From Clostridia bacterium (GTDB lineage: Bacteria; Bacillota; Clostridia; Oscillospirales; CAG-272), in the NCBI GenBank assembly GCA_017958705.1, contig JAGDCE010000030.1:1-43050 (forward strand): DNA of 43,050 nucleotides, read 5' to 3'. Numbering within the stretch: the first letter of the stretch is position 1; the number at the start of each line of letters is the position of its first letter. Below, piece by piece: positions 35,310 through 42,964 of the stretch. The position numbers and the translations under genes were made by a program. The notes beneath the pieces were generated by a model. The model was not told where the DNA came from. It saw nothing but the letters and a program-made list of their open reading frames with translations, and made no database searches.

Positions 35310-36199
35310 CAGTCGATCACCCTTATTTCACACTCTATTTCAATGCCTTCGCGTTCTTTTATGACTTTTTTGATATGGTCGACGAGTTTGAGCACGTCGT
35401 CCGCGGTCGCGCCGCCTTTGTTTATAACGAATCCCGCGTGCTTTTCCGACACGGCGGCGCCGCCCACGGTATATCCTTTCAGCCCCGCCTCCTCGATCAT
35501 CTGACCGGTGTATCTGCCGGGATAACGCTTGAACGTTGAGCCGGCGCTCGGATAATTAAGAGGCTGCTTGCTCTTTCTGCGATCGATCAAATCGTCCATT
35601 TTCGCTTTTATAACGTCTTTGTCGTCGGGCGTAAGCTCCATAACGGCTGAAAGGATGATATATCCGTTATCTTCAAATATGCTGTGCCTGTAGCCGAAAT
35701 CACATTCTTCCGCGGATAACACGACGATCTTGCCGATACCCGGAGAAAAAGCCGTGACGGATCTGACTATATCTTTCATCTCTCCGCCGTACGCACCGGC
35801 GTTCATGAATACCGCGCCGCCGACGGAACCGGGTATTCCGTACGCGAATTCGGCGCCCGATCATCCTGCGTTATACGCCGCGCGGCAAACGGTATGAAGC
35901 GGCGCGCCGCAGCAGGCGTAGACCGTTTTTCCCTCGACCCTGACGGAGTTCAGCGATTGCGTAAGTATCACCGCACCGTCGTATCCACTGTCGGAAAACA
36001 GAACGTTCGACCCGCAGCCGAGGACTGTATATCTTATCCCGAGCGAAATGCATTCGTTCACGGTGTTTATAAGCTCTCTTTCGCTTCCGGGATAAACCGC
36101 GGTACACGGACCGCCGATCCTGAAAGTCGTGAATTCCGAGGCGTTTTTGTTAGCGTAAGGTATCCTGTTGACGTTGAGAAACTCGATCAGTTTTTCCAT
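35309..36199 (-). pseudogene. murB: UDP-N-acetylenolpyruvoylglucosamine reductase, interrupted by an in-frame TGA
   Basis: Together the two halves make a complete MurB of about 296 positions. The first 112 residues carry the FAD-binding pattern FTTFRIGGPC, LGCGSNVLFSDSGYDGAVI and CRAAYNAG. Codon 113 is TGA (35863-35861). The same frame then continues SGAEFAYGIPGSVGGAVFMNAGAYGGEM and runs to the normal stop. In relatives this position is the Leu of the GLSG motif, one base from TGA if the codon was TTA. Start: ATG at 36199 with GAGG five bases upstream. MurB is essential for cell-wall synthesis, so a sequencing or consensus error is likely; a real nonsense mutation or suppression is possible. 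TGA clearly serves as a stop elsewhere in the window. Confidence 0.9.
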
Positions 36200-36233
36200 A
36201 TCTTCCTCACGGTATAATATCGGTATTATAATC

Positions 36234-36262
36234 ATATTACTACAAAAAAACGATTATTTCAA
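36234..36262 (-). promoter_or_regulatory. Sigma-A promoter for murB-whiA-dnaE
   Basis: TTGAAA (36262-36257), a 17-base spacer and TAATAT (36239-36234) on the minus strand lie about 35 bases before the murB ATG. An overlapping TATAAT nearby has no matching -35 box. Confidence 0.7.
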
Positions 36263-36373
36263 GAGTTTTTATTAAATATTTTTGCCTTCATACTCCGCAT
36301 AAATATCCACCATGTTCGTTAAATTGCATAAACCGCGTTTATACCGTTCGCATTTTGCGAATTATGAGGGTAT

Positions 36374-36395
36374 AAAAAAGGGCGTTTTCACGCCC
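36374..36395 (-). terminator. Rho-independent terminator after spoIVA
   Basis: GGGCGT-GAAA-ACGCCC followed by six T on the minus strand, seven bases past the spoIVA stop. From here to the murB promoter (36263-36373) I see no gene. Confidence 0.9.
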
Positions 36396-36402
36396 GCTGT
36401 GC

Positions 36403-37881
36403 TCAGAGTATGATGCATATCATACCGCTGCTGCCCTCATTAATGACGCGCTGCAGCGTCTCGGCAAACTTTTGTCTCGTCTGCTCCGACAGCCGCTCCG
36501 TCTTCTGCGAAAGCCCCTCGTCAGCCAGTTCTTTCAAGGTCTTTCCGAACATGTTCGTATTCCAGAGATTTTCCGGCGCGCGGTCGAATTCGTCCGACAG
36601 ATACTTCACAAGATCGCTTGATTGCTGCTCCGTGCCGACGACCGGATTTATCTCCGTCATTACGTCGACGCCGATCATGTGCGTCGTATGCGCCGTTACT
36701 GAAAGCTTTACGCCGTATCCGCCGGTCTGCTTGACTACCTTAGGCGCCTCGATCGTCATGTCGGTCAGCTCCGGCCCGGCGATTCCGTAGCCCGTTTCCT
36801 CCGTCTGCTTCAGTGCCTTCGCGTACTTTCCGTATATCAGCTCGTTCTGCCTCATTCTCTTCACTGCTGTGAAAAGATCCGCGTCGTTTTTTATATCGCA
36901 GCCGGATATCTCCGACACCGACGCGTAATACAGCCCCGGATCGGTCGCCGCCGTCACAGTCACGCGTCCCGTTCCGTAGTCCGTTCCGTCTATCGTGACA
37001 GATGCGACGTTCTCGTCGTCCGTCATGTGCGACAGCGCGTCCGCCGCGTCTTTTATCTTATCCACACGCGAGCAGATTTTCAGCGCCGTTTCCCTTATCG
37101 ATCTGTTGACCGCATGCCCGTATCCGAGCGCCGAAAGATAATCCGGCAGCATTATGTCGAATTCCGTGACCGGAAACTGCGGCAAAATCATTTCAAGTAT
37201 CCGCACGATATCGTCGCCGTCGAGCTGCGTGCAGTTGACGAGCGCGACCGGCGCCCCGTATTTTTCCTCAAGCTCATACGCGAGCGCGTTGCTTTGCGGA
37301 TCGCGGGTGTCCGCGCAGTTGAGTATCACGACGAACGGTTTGCCGTACTTTTTAAGCTCCGCCGCCGTCTTTTCCTCCGCTGTGACGTAGTTTTCGCGCG
37401 GTATTTCTCCGATCGTACCGTCCGTCGTCACGAGCATTGCGATAGTGCAGTGCTCCGATATGACTTTACGCGTCCCGAACTCGGCCGCCTCGTCGAAGCT
37501 CATCGCATCCTGCGACCACGGCGTATGTACCATTCTCGGCTTGCCGTCCTCCGTCAGTCCTTCCGCGCCTTCCACGATGAAGCCCACGCAATCTATCATC
37601 CGCAAAAGAAACGAAGACGTGCCGTCAACTTTGACCGTAACGGCCTTTTCCGGTATGAATTTCGGTTCGGTCGTCATCACGGTCTTTCCCTGCGAGCTCT
37701 GAGGCAGCTCGTCTCTCGCACGGCGTCTTTCCGCATCGTCTTCTATGTTCGGCAGAACGAGCGTTTCCATAAAGCGTTTTATAAACGTGGATTTTCCGCT
37801 CCTCACGGGTCCCACGACGCCTACGTATATCTGCCCGTCCGTCCTTTTTGCGATATTTTCGTATATTTCGTTGCCGTTCAT
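36403..37881 (-). CDS. spoIVA: Stage IV sporulation protein A (spore coat morphogenetic ATPase)
   Basis: SpoIVA polymerises on the forespore surface using ATP to build the base of the spore coat. Starting at the ATG at 37881 (GGAGG six bases upstream), the protein is 492 aa, the family's standard length. It has the Walker A GVVGPVRSGKSTFIKRF near residue 20, the DCVGF switch region, the middle and C-terminal SpoIVA domains, and ends MICIIL, close to the usual C-terminus. Its presence is the clearest sign that the host forms endospores. A sigma-E-like promoter precedes it. Confidence 0.98.
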   Translation of the reverse strand: MNGNEIYENIAKRTDGQIYVGVVGPVRSGKSTFIKRFMETLVLPNIEDDAERRRARDELPQSSQGKTVMTTEPKFIPEKAVTVKVDGTSSFLLRMIDCVGFIVEGAEGLTEDGKPRMVHTPWSQDAMSFDEAAEFGTRKVISEHCTIAMLVTTDGTIGEIPRENYVTAEEKTAAELKKYGKPFVVILNCADTRDPQSNALAYELEEKYGAPVALVNCTQLDGDDIVRILEMILPQFPVTEFDIMLPDYLSALGYGHAVNRSIRETALKICSRVDKIKDAADALSHMTDDENVASVTIDGTDYGTGRVTVTAATDPGLYYASVSEISGCDIKNDADLFTAVKRMRQNELIYGKYAKALKQTEETGYGIAGPELTDMTIEAPKVVKQTGGYGVKLSVTAHTTHMIGVDVMTEINPVVGTEQQSSDLVKYLSDEFDRAPENLWNTNMFGKTLKELADEGLSQKTERLSEQTRQKFAETLQRVINEGSSGMICIIL

Positions 37882-37892
37882 ATCATCCCTCC

Positions 37893-37921
37893 GCTGTATA
37901 CGTTTCGATATATGTATATTC
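37893..37921 (-). promoter_or_regulatory. Putative sigma-E promoter for spoIVA
   Basis: On the minus strand GAATATA (37921-37915), a 14-base spacer and TATACAGC (37900-37893) fit the mother-cell sigma-E pattern (about KMATATT, 14-15 bases, CATACANT) with few mismatches. spoIVA is sigma-E dependent in Bacillus subtilis, which supports the call. Confidence 0.55.
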
Positions 37922-37952
37922 ACGGTTTGCGGGATTATGCGCGGCGCGCCGA

Positions 37953-38696
37953 TTATTTCACCGGCGAATAAAGCACGGCCTTACCGTCACGTCCCGTTTC
38001 TTTTATGACGCCCATATATTCGAGCAACTTCAGCGTACGCCAGGCGTTTGCGCCTTCTCTCATTTTCAGGATATTATAAATCTGCTTCGCCCTGTACTCG
38101 CCGTCCGGGATTTCGGGACACATCTGTTTCATATCAGAAATTCCGCTGAATTCGCTGATCCCGACGAGAGCGGCGGGCACTTTGTCATACTTGGCGGCGC
38201 GGATCTTTCTGTCCGCGCCGTATCCGTTGAGCAGACGCACGTCATCGCATTCAACATATGCGACCGTCAGCGTAAGTGAAGGATCGTCAAGATATTCCCG
38301 CACGGCGTAAAGCTGAGGCAAAAAATCAGAATAAGTCCCGCGTTTACCCGAAAGCCTGCGGGATACGGATTCGCCCGTCTCCGGATCGATCCAGACGACG
38401 TATCTTTTGACAATAAGCGGGTATATAACGTTTACTTTATAATGCGGCAAAAACACAGCGAGCTTGTCCTTAAGATGTGAAAAGTTTCCCGTCTGTATCT
38501 CGTATACGGTCTCACCGTCGAACGCATCGCAGATTTTTCCGCAAAGCTGTTTCTCATGCATCGATTCGTCCGGGCAGAAATAATACTTGAGAGTTTTATG
38601 AAGAGTTTTTTCTTTATAAGTTCCGATATCTCCCCCGTCTACGCGCGCTTCGAGCGCTGTTTGGAATCGCATACCGTCCGCTTTGATTTCCGTCAT
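37953..38696 (-). CDS. Uncharacterised 247-aa protein with possible PD-(D/E)xK nuclease core
   Basis: I do not recognise a named family. Starting at the ATG at 38696 (GAGGTGATG just upstream), the first half has an N-terminal Glu (MHEKQLC), then DAFDGETVYEIQTGNFSHLK, then a Lys-rich helix. A strand-D-x(n)-E-x-Q/K order like this is what PD-(D/E)xK nucleases show around the active site. The C-terminal ~60 residues (IPDGEYRAKQIYNILKM...AWRTLKLLEYMGVIKETGRDGKAVLYS) look like a winged helix. No signal peptide or membrane segment is seen. The gene stands alone upstream of spoIVA with its own promoter over a palindrome. A nuclease role is an inference only. Confidence 0.7.
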   Translation of the reverse strand: MTEIKADGMRFQTALEARVDGGDIGTYKEKTLHKTLKYYFCPDESMHEKQLCGKICDAFDGETVYEIQTGNFSHLKDKLAVFLPHYKVNVIYPLIVKRYVVWIDPETGESVSRRLSGKRGTYSDFLPQLYAVREYLDDPSLTLTVAYVECDDVRLLNGYGADRKIRAAKYDKVPAALVGISEFSGISDMKQMCPEIPDGEYRAKQIYNILKMREGANAWRTLKLLEYMGVIKETGRDGKAVLYSPVK

Positions 38697-38713
38697 ATCA
38701 TCACCTCGCGGAT

Positions 38714-38742
38714 ATGATATCATATATGCGCCGTTCAATCAA
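38714..38742 (-). promoter_or_regulatory. Possible promoter over a 14-bp palindrome
   Basis: TTGATT (38742-38737), 17 bases, TATCAT (38719-38714) on the minus strand would drive the 247-aa gene. The perfect palindrome ATATGATATCATAT (38712-38725) covers the -10 box and could be a repressor site. Confidence 0.4.
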
Positions 38743-38787
38743 GCCCCCGGCGCGATAAAAAAACAAATATTCTTTGAAATTTATGCA

Positions 38788-38816
38788 TTGATTTTTTCAT
38801 CATCGCGATATACAAT
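38788..38816 (+). promoter_or_regulatory. Sigma-A promoter for the HPr-like gene
   Basis: TTGATT (38788-38793), a 17-base spacer and TACAAT (38811-38816), about 32 bases before the ATG. It is divergent from the 247-aa gene's promoter. Confidence 0.65.
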
Positions 38817-38848
38817 ATAAATATACTGAATGAAAGGAAGGTAACAAA

Positions 38849-39076
38849 ATGAAAAATCTTGTTATAAGACTCAGGGAGATCAAGGACGTGTATGATTTCG
38901 TGGGTATAGTTACCTCGTATCCCGGAGATATAGACATCGTCAGCGGACGTTACAGAGTCAACGCAAAGAGCATAATGGGTATATTCGCGCTCGACCTCAC
39001 CCAGCCTCTCGATCTTGAGATATACGGCGACGATCCCGATTCGGTGACTGATAAACTCAGCCGTTTCCTTGCGTAA
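38849..39076 (+). CDS. HPr-family protein lacking the phosphoryl histidine
   Basis: This 75-aa protein has the HPr fold signature RYRVNAKSIMGIFALDL, including the regulatory serine (Ser 41, equivalent to HPr Ser 46). The GLHARPA region is replaced by VYDFVGI and the protein contains no histidine at all. It therefore cannot carry phosphate in the PTS and may act like Crh, as a serine-phosphorylated regulator, or have another role. GGAAGG lies about seven bases before the ATG. It is followed after 60 bases by dacF on the same strand. In many Clostridia a similar protein sits between whiA and dnaE; here it is elsewhere. Confidence 0.85.
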   Translation: MKNLVIRLREIKDVYDFVGIVTSYPGDIDIVSGRYRVNAKSIMGIFALDLTQPLDLEIYGDDPDSVTDKLSRFLA

Positions 39077-39136
39077 TCCCGCATAAGTCTATCCGCCTTT
39101 TTCATATACTGTACAAACCATAAAGGAGTACGGTTT

Positions 39137-40276
39137 ATGAAAAAGGCTTTTTCTTTGTTTTTGATCACATCTCTGCTCTTTTCCATTGCCGCGCCGTGCC
39201 GCGCGGTCGAGTTTACGGAAGAGCTGAACTGCCGCTCGGCTATACTGATCGAGGCGGGCTCCGGCGCCGTGCTGTATGAAAAGAACGCCGATCAGCCGCT
39301 GCCGCCGGCGTCCGTCACGAAGATCATGACGCTGCTGCTTGTCTGCGAGGCGCTCGACTCCGGTAAAGTCGGGCTCGGCGATGTTGTACCGGTATCCGAG
39401 AACGCGTCGAAGATGGGCGGATCTCAGGTGTATCTGAAGGTCGGCGAGCAGATGACGCTTCAGGATATGTTGAAATCCGTCGTCGTGTCAAGCGCGAACG
39501 ACTGCGCCGTCGCGCTCGCCGAATATATCGCCGGGAGTGAGACCGCGTTCGTCTCGATGATGAACGAACACGCCGAAAAGCTCGGCATGAAGAACACGAA
39601 TTTTGAAAACGTGACGGGGCTTGACGACACCGTGAAAAATCACGTCTGCTCCGCTCGCGATATCGCGATAATGTCGGCGGAGCTATTAAAGCACGCTTAT
39701 ATCACGCAGTACACGACGATATGGATGGATACGATTAGAGACGGTCAGTTCGGTTTAACGAACACAAACCGGCTCATACGCTTCTATAAAGGCTGCAACG
39801 GCCTTAAAACGGGCATGACGGCGAAGGCGGGCTACTGCGTATCCGCGACCGCTGAGCGCGGCGGGATGCAGCTGATAGCCGTCATAATGGGTTCGCCGAG
39901 CCGTGATATAAGAAACGAAGCCGCTTCGAAACTGCTCGATTTCGGCTTTGCAAATTACGGCGTTTATTCCGTACCCGGCGAGGAGCTTCCGCCGCTTAAG
40001 CTTACCGGCTCGCTCGGGCCGGAGCTGAAGATCAGGCACGGCGATTTCAGCGTCCTTCTGCCGTCGTCGGACCTGCGCGAGGTCATCTATGAAACGCATC
40101 TGCCCGATCACGCCGAGGCGCCGCTGAAAGAAGGTGACGAGATCGGAAGGATTGAATTTTTCTGCCGCGGAAAGCCGGTCGGCGAGACCGCGATAACCGC
40201 ATGCGAGGACGCGCCGCGCATCGGATACGGCGCCATGCTCGCGCGTATGCTGTCACATTTTCTGATGTTAAAATAA
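39137..40276 (+). CDS. D-alanyl-D-alanine carboxypeptidase (DacF/PBP5-type)
   Basis: This low-molecular-weight PBP trims the terminal D-Ala from peptidoglycan stem peptides. The 379-aa protein has a signal peptide (residues 1 to about 23, ending PCRA), SVTK with the active serine, SAN, and KTG in GCNGLKTGMT, followed by the C-terminal domain and an amphipathic tail that may bind the membrane. AAAGGAG lies upstream of the ATG. Spore formers have several such enzymes (DacA, DacB, DacF); which one this is cannot be decided. No clear separate promoter is seen in the 60 bases before it. Confidence 0.93.
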   Translation: MKKAFSLFLITSLLFSIAAPCRAVEFTEELNCRSAILIEAGSGAVLYEKNADQPLPPASVTKIMTLLLVCEALDSGKVGLGDVVPVSENASKMGGSQVYLKVGEQMTLQDMLKSVVVSSANDCAVALAEYIAGSETAFVSMMNEHAEKLGMKNTNFENVTGLDDTVKNHVCSARDIAIMSAELLKHAYITQYTTIWMDTIRDGQFGLTNTNRLIRFYKGCNGLKTGMTAKAGYCVSATAERGGMQLIAVIMGSPSRDIRNEAASKLLDFGFANYGVYSVPGEELPPLKLTGSLGPELKIRHGDFSVLLPSSDLREVIYETHLPDHAEAPLKEGDEIGRIEFFCRGKPVGETAITACEDAPRIGYGAMLARMLSHFLMLK

Positions 40277-40292
40277 ATGTTAATTTTAAGAC

Positions 40293-40321
40293 TTGCAATA
40301 TCTCAACTTACGGTTTACAAT
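40293..40321 (+). promoter_or_regulatory. Sigma-A promoter for pgi
   Basis: TTGCAA (40293-40298), a 17-base spacer and TACAAT (40316-40321) lie between dacF and pgi, about 30 bases before the pgi ATG. Confidence 0.7.
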
Positions 40322-40350
40322 TAAAGAAAAACCGAAAGGGATATTGTGTT

Positions 40351-41691
40351 ATGGCGATCAGTTTGAAAACAGGCTTCTGCGAAGGATTCGTATCCGGAAA
40401 AGACGTTGAGCTCATTAAGCCGGAAGTCATCGCGGCGAGAAAAACGCTTGAAGAAGGTACGGGAAAAGGCTCCGACTTCACCGGATGGGTCAGACTTCCG
40501 TACAACTATGACAGAGAGGAATACGCTCGGATCCTGGAGGCGGCGAAACGCATCCAAAAGGACTGCGACGTGTTCATCGTTATAGGCATAGGCGGTTCTT
40601 ATCTCGGAGCGCGCGCGGCGATCGAATTCGTAAAAAGCCCGCTTTACAATTCGCTTGAAAAGGATACTCCCGATATATATTTCGCGGGCAACAGCATAAG
40701 CCCGACGGCGCTTTCAGAACTTTTGCAGATCTGCGAAGGCAAGGACGTCTGCGTCAACGTGATAAGCAAATCCGGCACTACGACCGAGCCCGCCGTCGCT
40801 TTCCGCATCTTCCGCGAGCTTCTCGTAAACAGATACGGCAAGGAAGAAGCCGTAAAACGCATCTACGTTACGACGGACAAGGCGCGCGGCGCGCTCAAAA
40901 AACTTGCCGACGCCGAAGGCTGCGAGACTTTCGTCGTTCCGGACGACATAGGCGGCAGATATTCAGTACTTACGGCTGTCGGTCTGCTTCCGATAGCGGT
41001 CGCCGGTATAGACACCGACGAAATGCTTCGCGGAGCGTATGACGCCGCCGAAAAGTTCAGGGGATCGGATTTTGAAGAAAACGACGCGATGAAATACGCG
41101 GCGTACAGGAATATTCTTTACAGATCCGGAAAGACCACGGAGATCATGGCGTCGTACGAGGCCGGATACGCGATGATGAACGAATGGTGGAAACAGCTCT
41201 ACGGCGAAAGCGAAGGCAAGGACGGCAAAGGCCTGTTCCCCGCCTCGGTCATTTTCTCGACGGATCTCCATTCGCTCGGTCAGTACATCCAGGACGGCAG
41301 AAGAAATCTGTTCGAAACCGTCATCAGCTTCAAGACGCCCACGGTCGACGTTGAGATACCGTTCGACGCCGAAAATTCCGACGGGCTGAACTTCCTCGCC
41401 GGTAAAACGCTTTTTGAAGCCAACGCCAAAGCGGAAGCGGCGACGATACTCGCGCACTGCGACGGCGGCGTGCCGAATCTCGTGCTGCAGTTTGACAAAA
41501 AAGATGCGTACAACTTCGGTTACGCGGTGTATTTCTTCGAATACGCCTGCGGCATATCCGGTTACACTCTCGGCGTGAATCCGTTCGATCAGCCCGGCGT
41601 CGAAGCGTATAAAAAGAATATGTACGCGCTTCTCGGCAAGCCCGGATTCGAAGAACGCGCCGCGGAGCTTCGCGCAAGGATCGGAGAATGA
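40351..41691 (+). CDS. pgi: Glucose-6-phosphate isomerase
   Basis: Pgi interconverts glucose 6-phosphate and fructose 6-phosphate in glycolysis. I start at the ATG at 40351 (AAAGGG upstream), giving 446 aa, the length of the short Firmicute form. Motifs include VIGIGGSYLGARAAIEF, VISKSGTTTEPAVAFRIF, STDLHSLGQYIQDG and DQPGVEAYKKNMYALLGKPG. The frame is open further upstream, but that part lies within dacF and is unrelated. It has its own promoter. Confidence 0.97.
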   Translation: MAISLKTGFCEGFVSGKDVELIKPEVIAARKTLEEGTGKGSDFTGWVRLPYNYDREEYARILEAAKRIQKDCDVFIVIGIGGSYLGARAAIEFVKSPLYNSLEKDTPDIYFAGNSISPTALSELLQICEGKDVCVNVISKSGTTTEPAVAFRIFRELLVNRYGKEEAVKRIYVTTDKARGALKKLADAEGCETFVVPDDIGGRYSVLTAVGLLPIAVAGIDTDEMLRGAYDAAEKFRGSDFEENDAMKYAAYRNILYRSGKTTEIMASYEAGYAMMNEWWKQLYGESEGKDGKGLFPASVIFSTDLHSLGQYIQDGRRNLFETVISFKTPTVDVEIPFDAENSDGLNFLAGKTLFEANAKAEAATILAHCDGGVPNLVLQFDKKDAYNFGYAVYFFEYACGISGYTLGVNPFDQPGVEAYKKNMYALLGKPGFEERAAELRARIGE

Positions 41692-41741
41692 GCCTAAATT
41701 TGAATTTTAGGTAAATTCCGCGCAAAAATCACAAAAATCAC

Positions 41742-41770
41742 TTGCATTTTCCACATACATACTGTATAAT
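41742..41770 (+). promoter_or_regulatory. Sigma-A promoter for the 138-aa P-loop-like gene
   Basis: TTGCAT (41742-41747), a 17-base spacer and a perfect TATAAT (41765-41770), about 31 bases before the ATG. Confidence 0.8.
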
Positions 41771-41801
41771 GGAATCAGATACAGCAAACGGAGGTTTTAA
41801 T

Positions 41802-42218
41802 ATGTTATCACTTATTGTCGGCGTAAAAGGTACCGGTAACACAAAGCACCTGATCGACTTGACCAACAAGGCTCTTGCAGAATCGAAAGGCAACGTCGTA
41901 TGTCTTGAAAAAGGAAACAAACTCAGGTATGATATCAAGCATCAGGCAAGGCTGATCGACACGAGCGAGTATTTCATTGAGGACGGTCAGTCGCTTTACG
42001 GTTTTATCGCCGGCATCCTCGCAAGCGACCACGATATCACGCACATCTTTATCGACTCCGCGCTGAAGATCTGCGGTAACGATACGGAGACGTTTGACAG
42101 ATTCCTTGACGAATGCGGCAAGCTCGTCGCGCTGCGTGACGGACTCGAGGTCGTCGCCACCGCTTCGATCGCCGTTGAGAACGTCACCGAAACGATGAAA
42201 AAATACATAGAAAAATAA
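41802..42218 (+). CDS. Small P-loop-like protein (often labelled PilT-like), degenerate Walker A
   Basis: This 138-aa protein begins MLSLIVGVKGTGNTKHLIDLTN and has a hydrophobic strand THIFIDSAL that could be a Walker B-like position. It resembles a small conserved Firmicute family with a GxKGxGKT P-loop, sometimes mis-named twitching motility protein PilT. In this copy the key Lys of the P-loop is Asn (GTGNTK), so nucleotide binding is doubtful. GGAGG lies seven bases before the ATG; the longer open frame upstream overlaps its own promoter and is unlikely. It forms a single-gene unit with a strong promoter and terminator. Confidence 0.75.
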   Translation: MLSLIVGVKGTGNTKHLIDLTNKALAESKGNVVCLEKGNKLRYDIKHQARLIDTSEYFIEDGQSLYGFIAGILASDHDITHIFIDSALKICGNDTETFDRFLDECGKLVALRDGLEVVATASIAVENVTETMKKYIEK

Positions 42219-42220
42219 AA

Positions 42221-42244
42221 AAACGGGCAAACGCCCGTTTTTTT
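42221..42244. terminator. Bidirectional terminator
   Basis: ACGGGC-AAAC-GCCCGT (42224-42239) is flanked by A-run and T-run on both sides, so it works for the plus-strand 138-aa gene and for the minus-strand gene ending at 42243. Confidence 0.9.
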
Positions 42245-42584
42245 ATCCGCGCCGCTCATCTGTCAGCGGCCTGTCCCAGAAGATCTTTCCGCCGTGCTCG
42301 GATGCTGTCGCATCGGCAGTTTCACGGAGGCCGTCAAGATACACGGCCTCTTTTTTCTTTGATCTTCTGCCCTTCCCCTCGAAAACGGTCTTTGAAAAAT
42401 ACGCGTCGTACGACACCGCGAAATCCTCCTCGTCTCTGTGCGGGAAGAAGTTGACCGAGACGTCGTATCTGATCATCCCGCAATCGGATTCCGCCGTCAG
42501 TTTCACAGCCGCCGCGCGGCGCGGTACGCCGTTGTGCTCGCATTCGCCTTCAAAATATCTTTCGTAAACGTCCGTCGTTTTCAT
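42243..42584 (-). CDS. Uncharacterised 113-aa protein
   Basis: I do not recognise this small, charged, soluble protein. It has no signal peptide or membrane segment. The middle (GMIRYDVSVNFFPHRDEEDFAVSYDAYFSK) suggests alternating beta strands, followed by a basic GKGRRSKKK stretch. GGGGGAG lies about six bases before the ATG, so it is probably real. It is 32 bases downstream of the DUF6054-like gene on the same strand and likely co-transcribed. It ends at the bidirectional terminator. Confidence 0.65.
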   Translation of the reverse strand: MKTTDVYERYFEGECEHNGVPRRAAAVKLTAESDCGMIRYDVSVNFFPHRDEEDFAVSYDAYFSKTVFEGKGRRSKKKEAVYLDGLRETADATASEHGGKIFWDRPLTDERRG

Positions 42585-42616
42585 TATCGCTCCCCCGATC
42601 GTTTTTTATCACGGTC

Positions 42617-42955
42617 TCAGCGCATCTGCAGCACGACGTTTTTGATCGTGTCGAGAAACGCTTCCTCACCGACCGTGTTGATTTTGTAAAACATTGCCTG
42701 ACTTCCGCCCGAGGTTATCGCGCAAAGACGGATCACGCCGTCTTCGCCCTCGAACATCGTAACGTTCATGCTGACGCGGTTCCCGCCGAACCAGCTGTAT
42801 CTTTCGAATACGCGAACCGCGCAGCGCGTTTGCCCGGACGTGAAGTCGCAGCCGTCCTCAAGCGTCGCGGACGTGCTTGCGGACAGCACTCCCTCCTCGA
42901 TCGCTTTTACGGTGCCGTCAAAATCGCCTCTCAGATCCGCCGTAAATTTTGCCAT
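42617..42955 (-). CDS. DUF6054-like small conserved protein
   Basis: This 112-aa protein starts MAKFTADLRGDFDGTVKAIEEGVLS and contains CAVRVFERYSWFGGNRVSMNV and AITSGGSQAMFYKINTVGEEAFLD. This is the pattern I associate with the clostridial family DUF6054, of unknown function; that name is from memory and unverified. No signal peptide or membrane helix is seen. GAGG lies seven bases before the ATG. It starts nine bases after the stop of the partial gene at the right edge, so it is probably in an operon with it. Confidence 0.7.
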   Translation of the reverse strand: MAKFTADLRGDFDGTVKAIEEGVLSASTSATLEDGCDFTSGQTRCAVRVFERYSWFGGNRVSMNVTMFEGEDGVIRLCAITSGGSQAMFYKINTVGEEAFLDTIKNVVLQMR

Positions 42956-42964
42956 CTCCCTGCC

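Noticed and set aside
35309..36199. Genome-wide recoding of TGA as an explanation for murB
   Set aside because: xseB, xseA, nusB, cdsA, whiA and others end in TGA overlapping the next start codon, so TGA is a normal stop here.
41693..41711. AT-rich hairpin just after pgi as a terminator
   Set aside because: The stem has a bulge and is not followed by a T-run.
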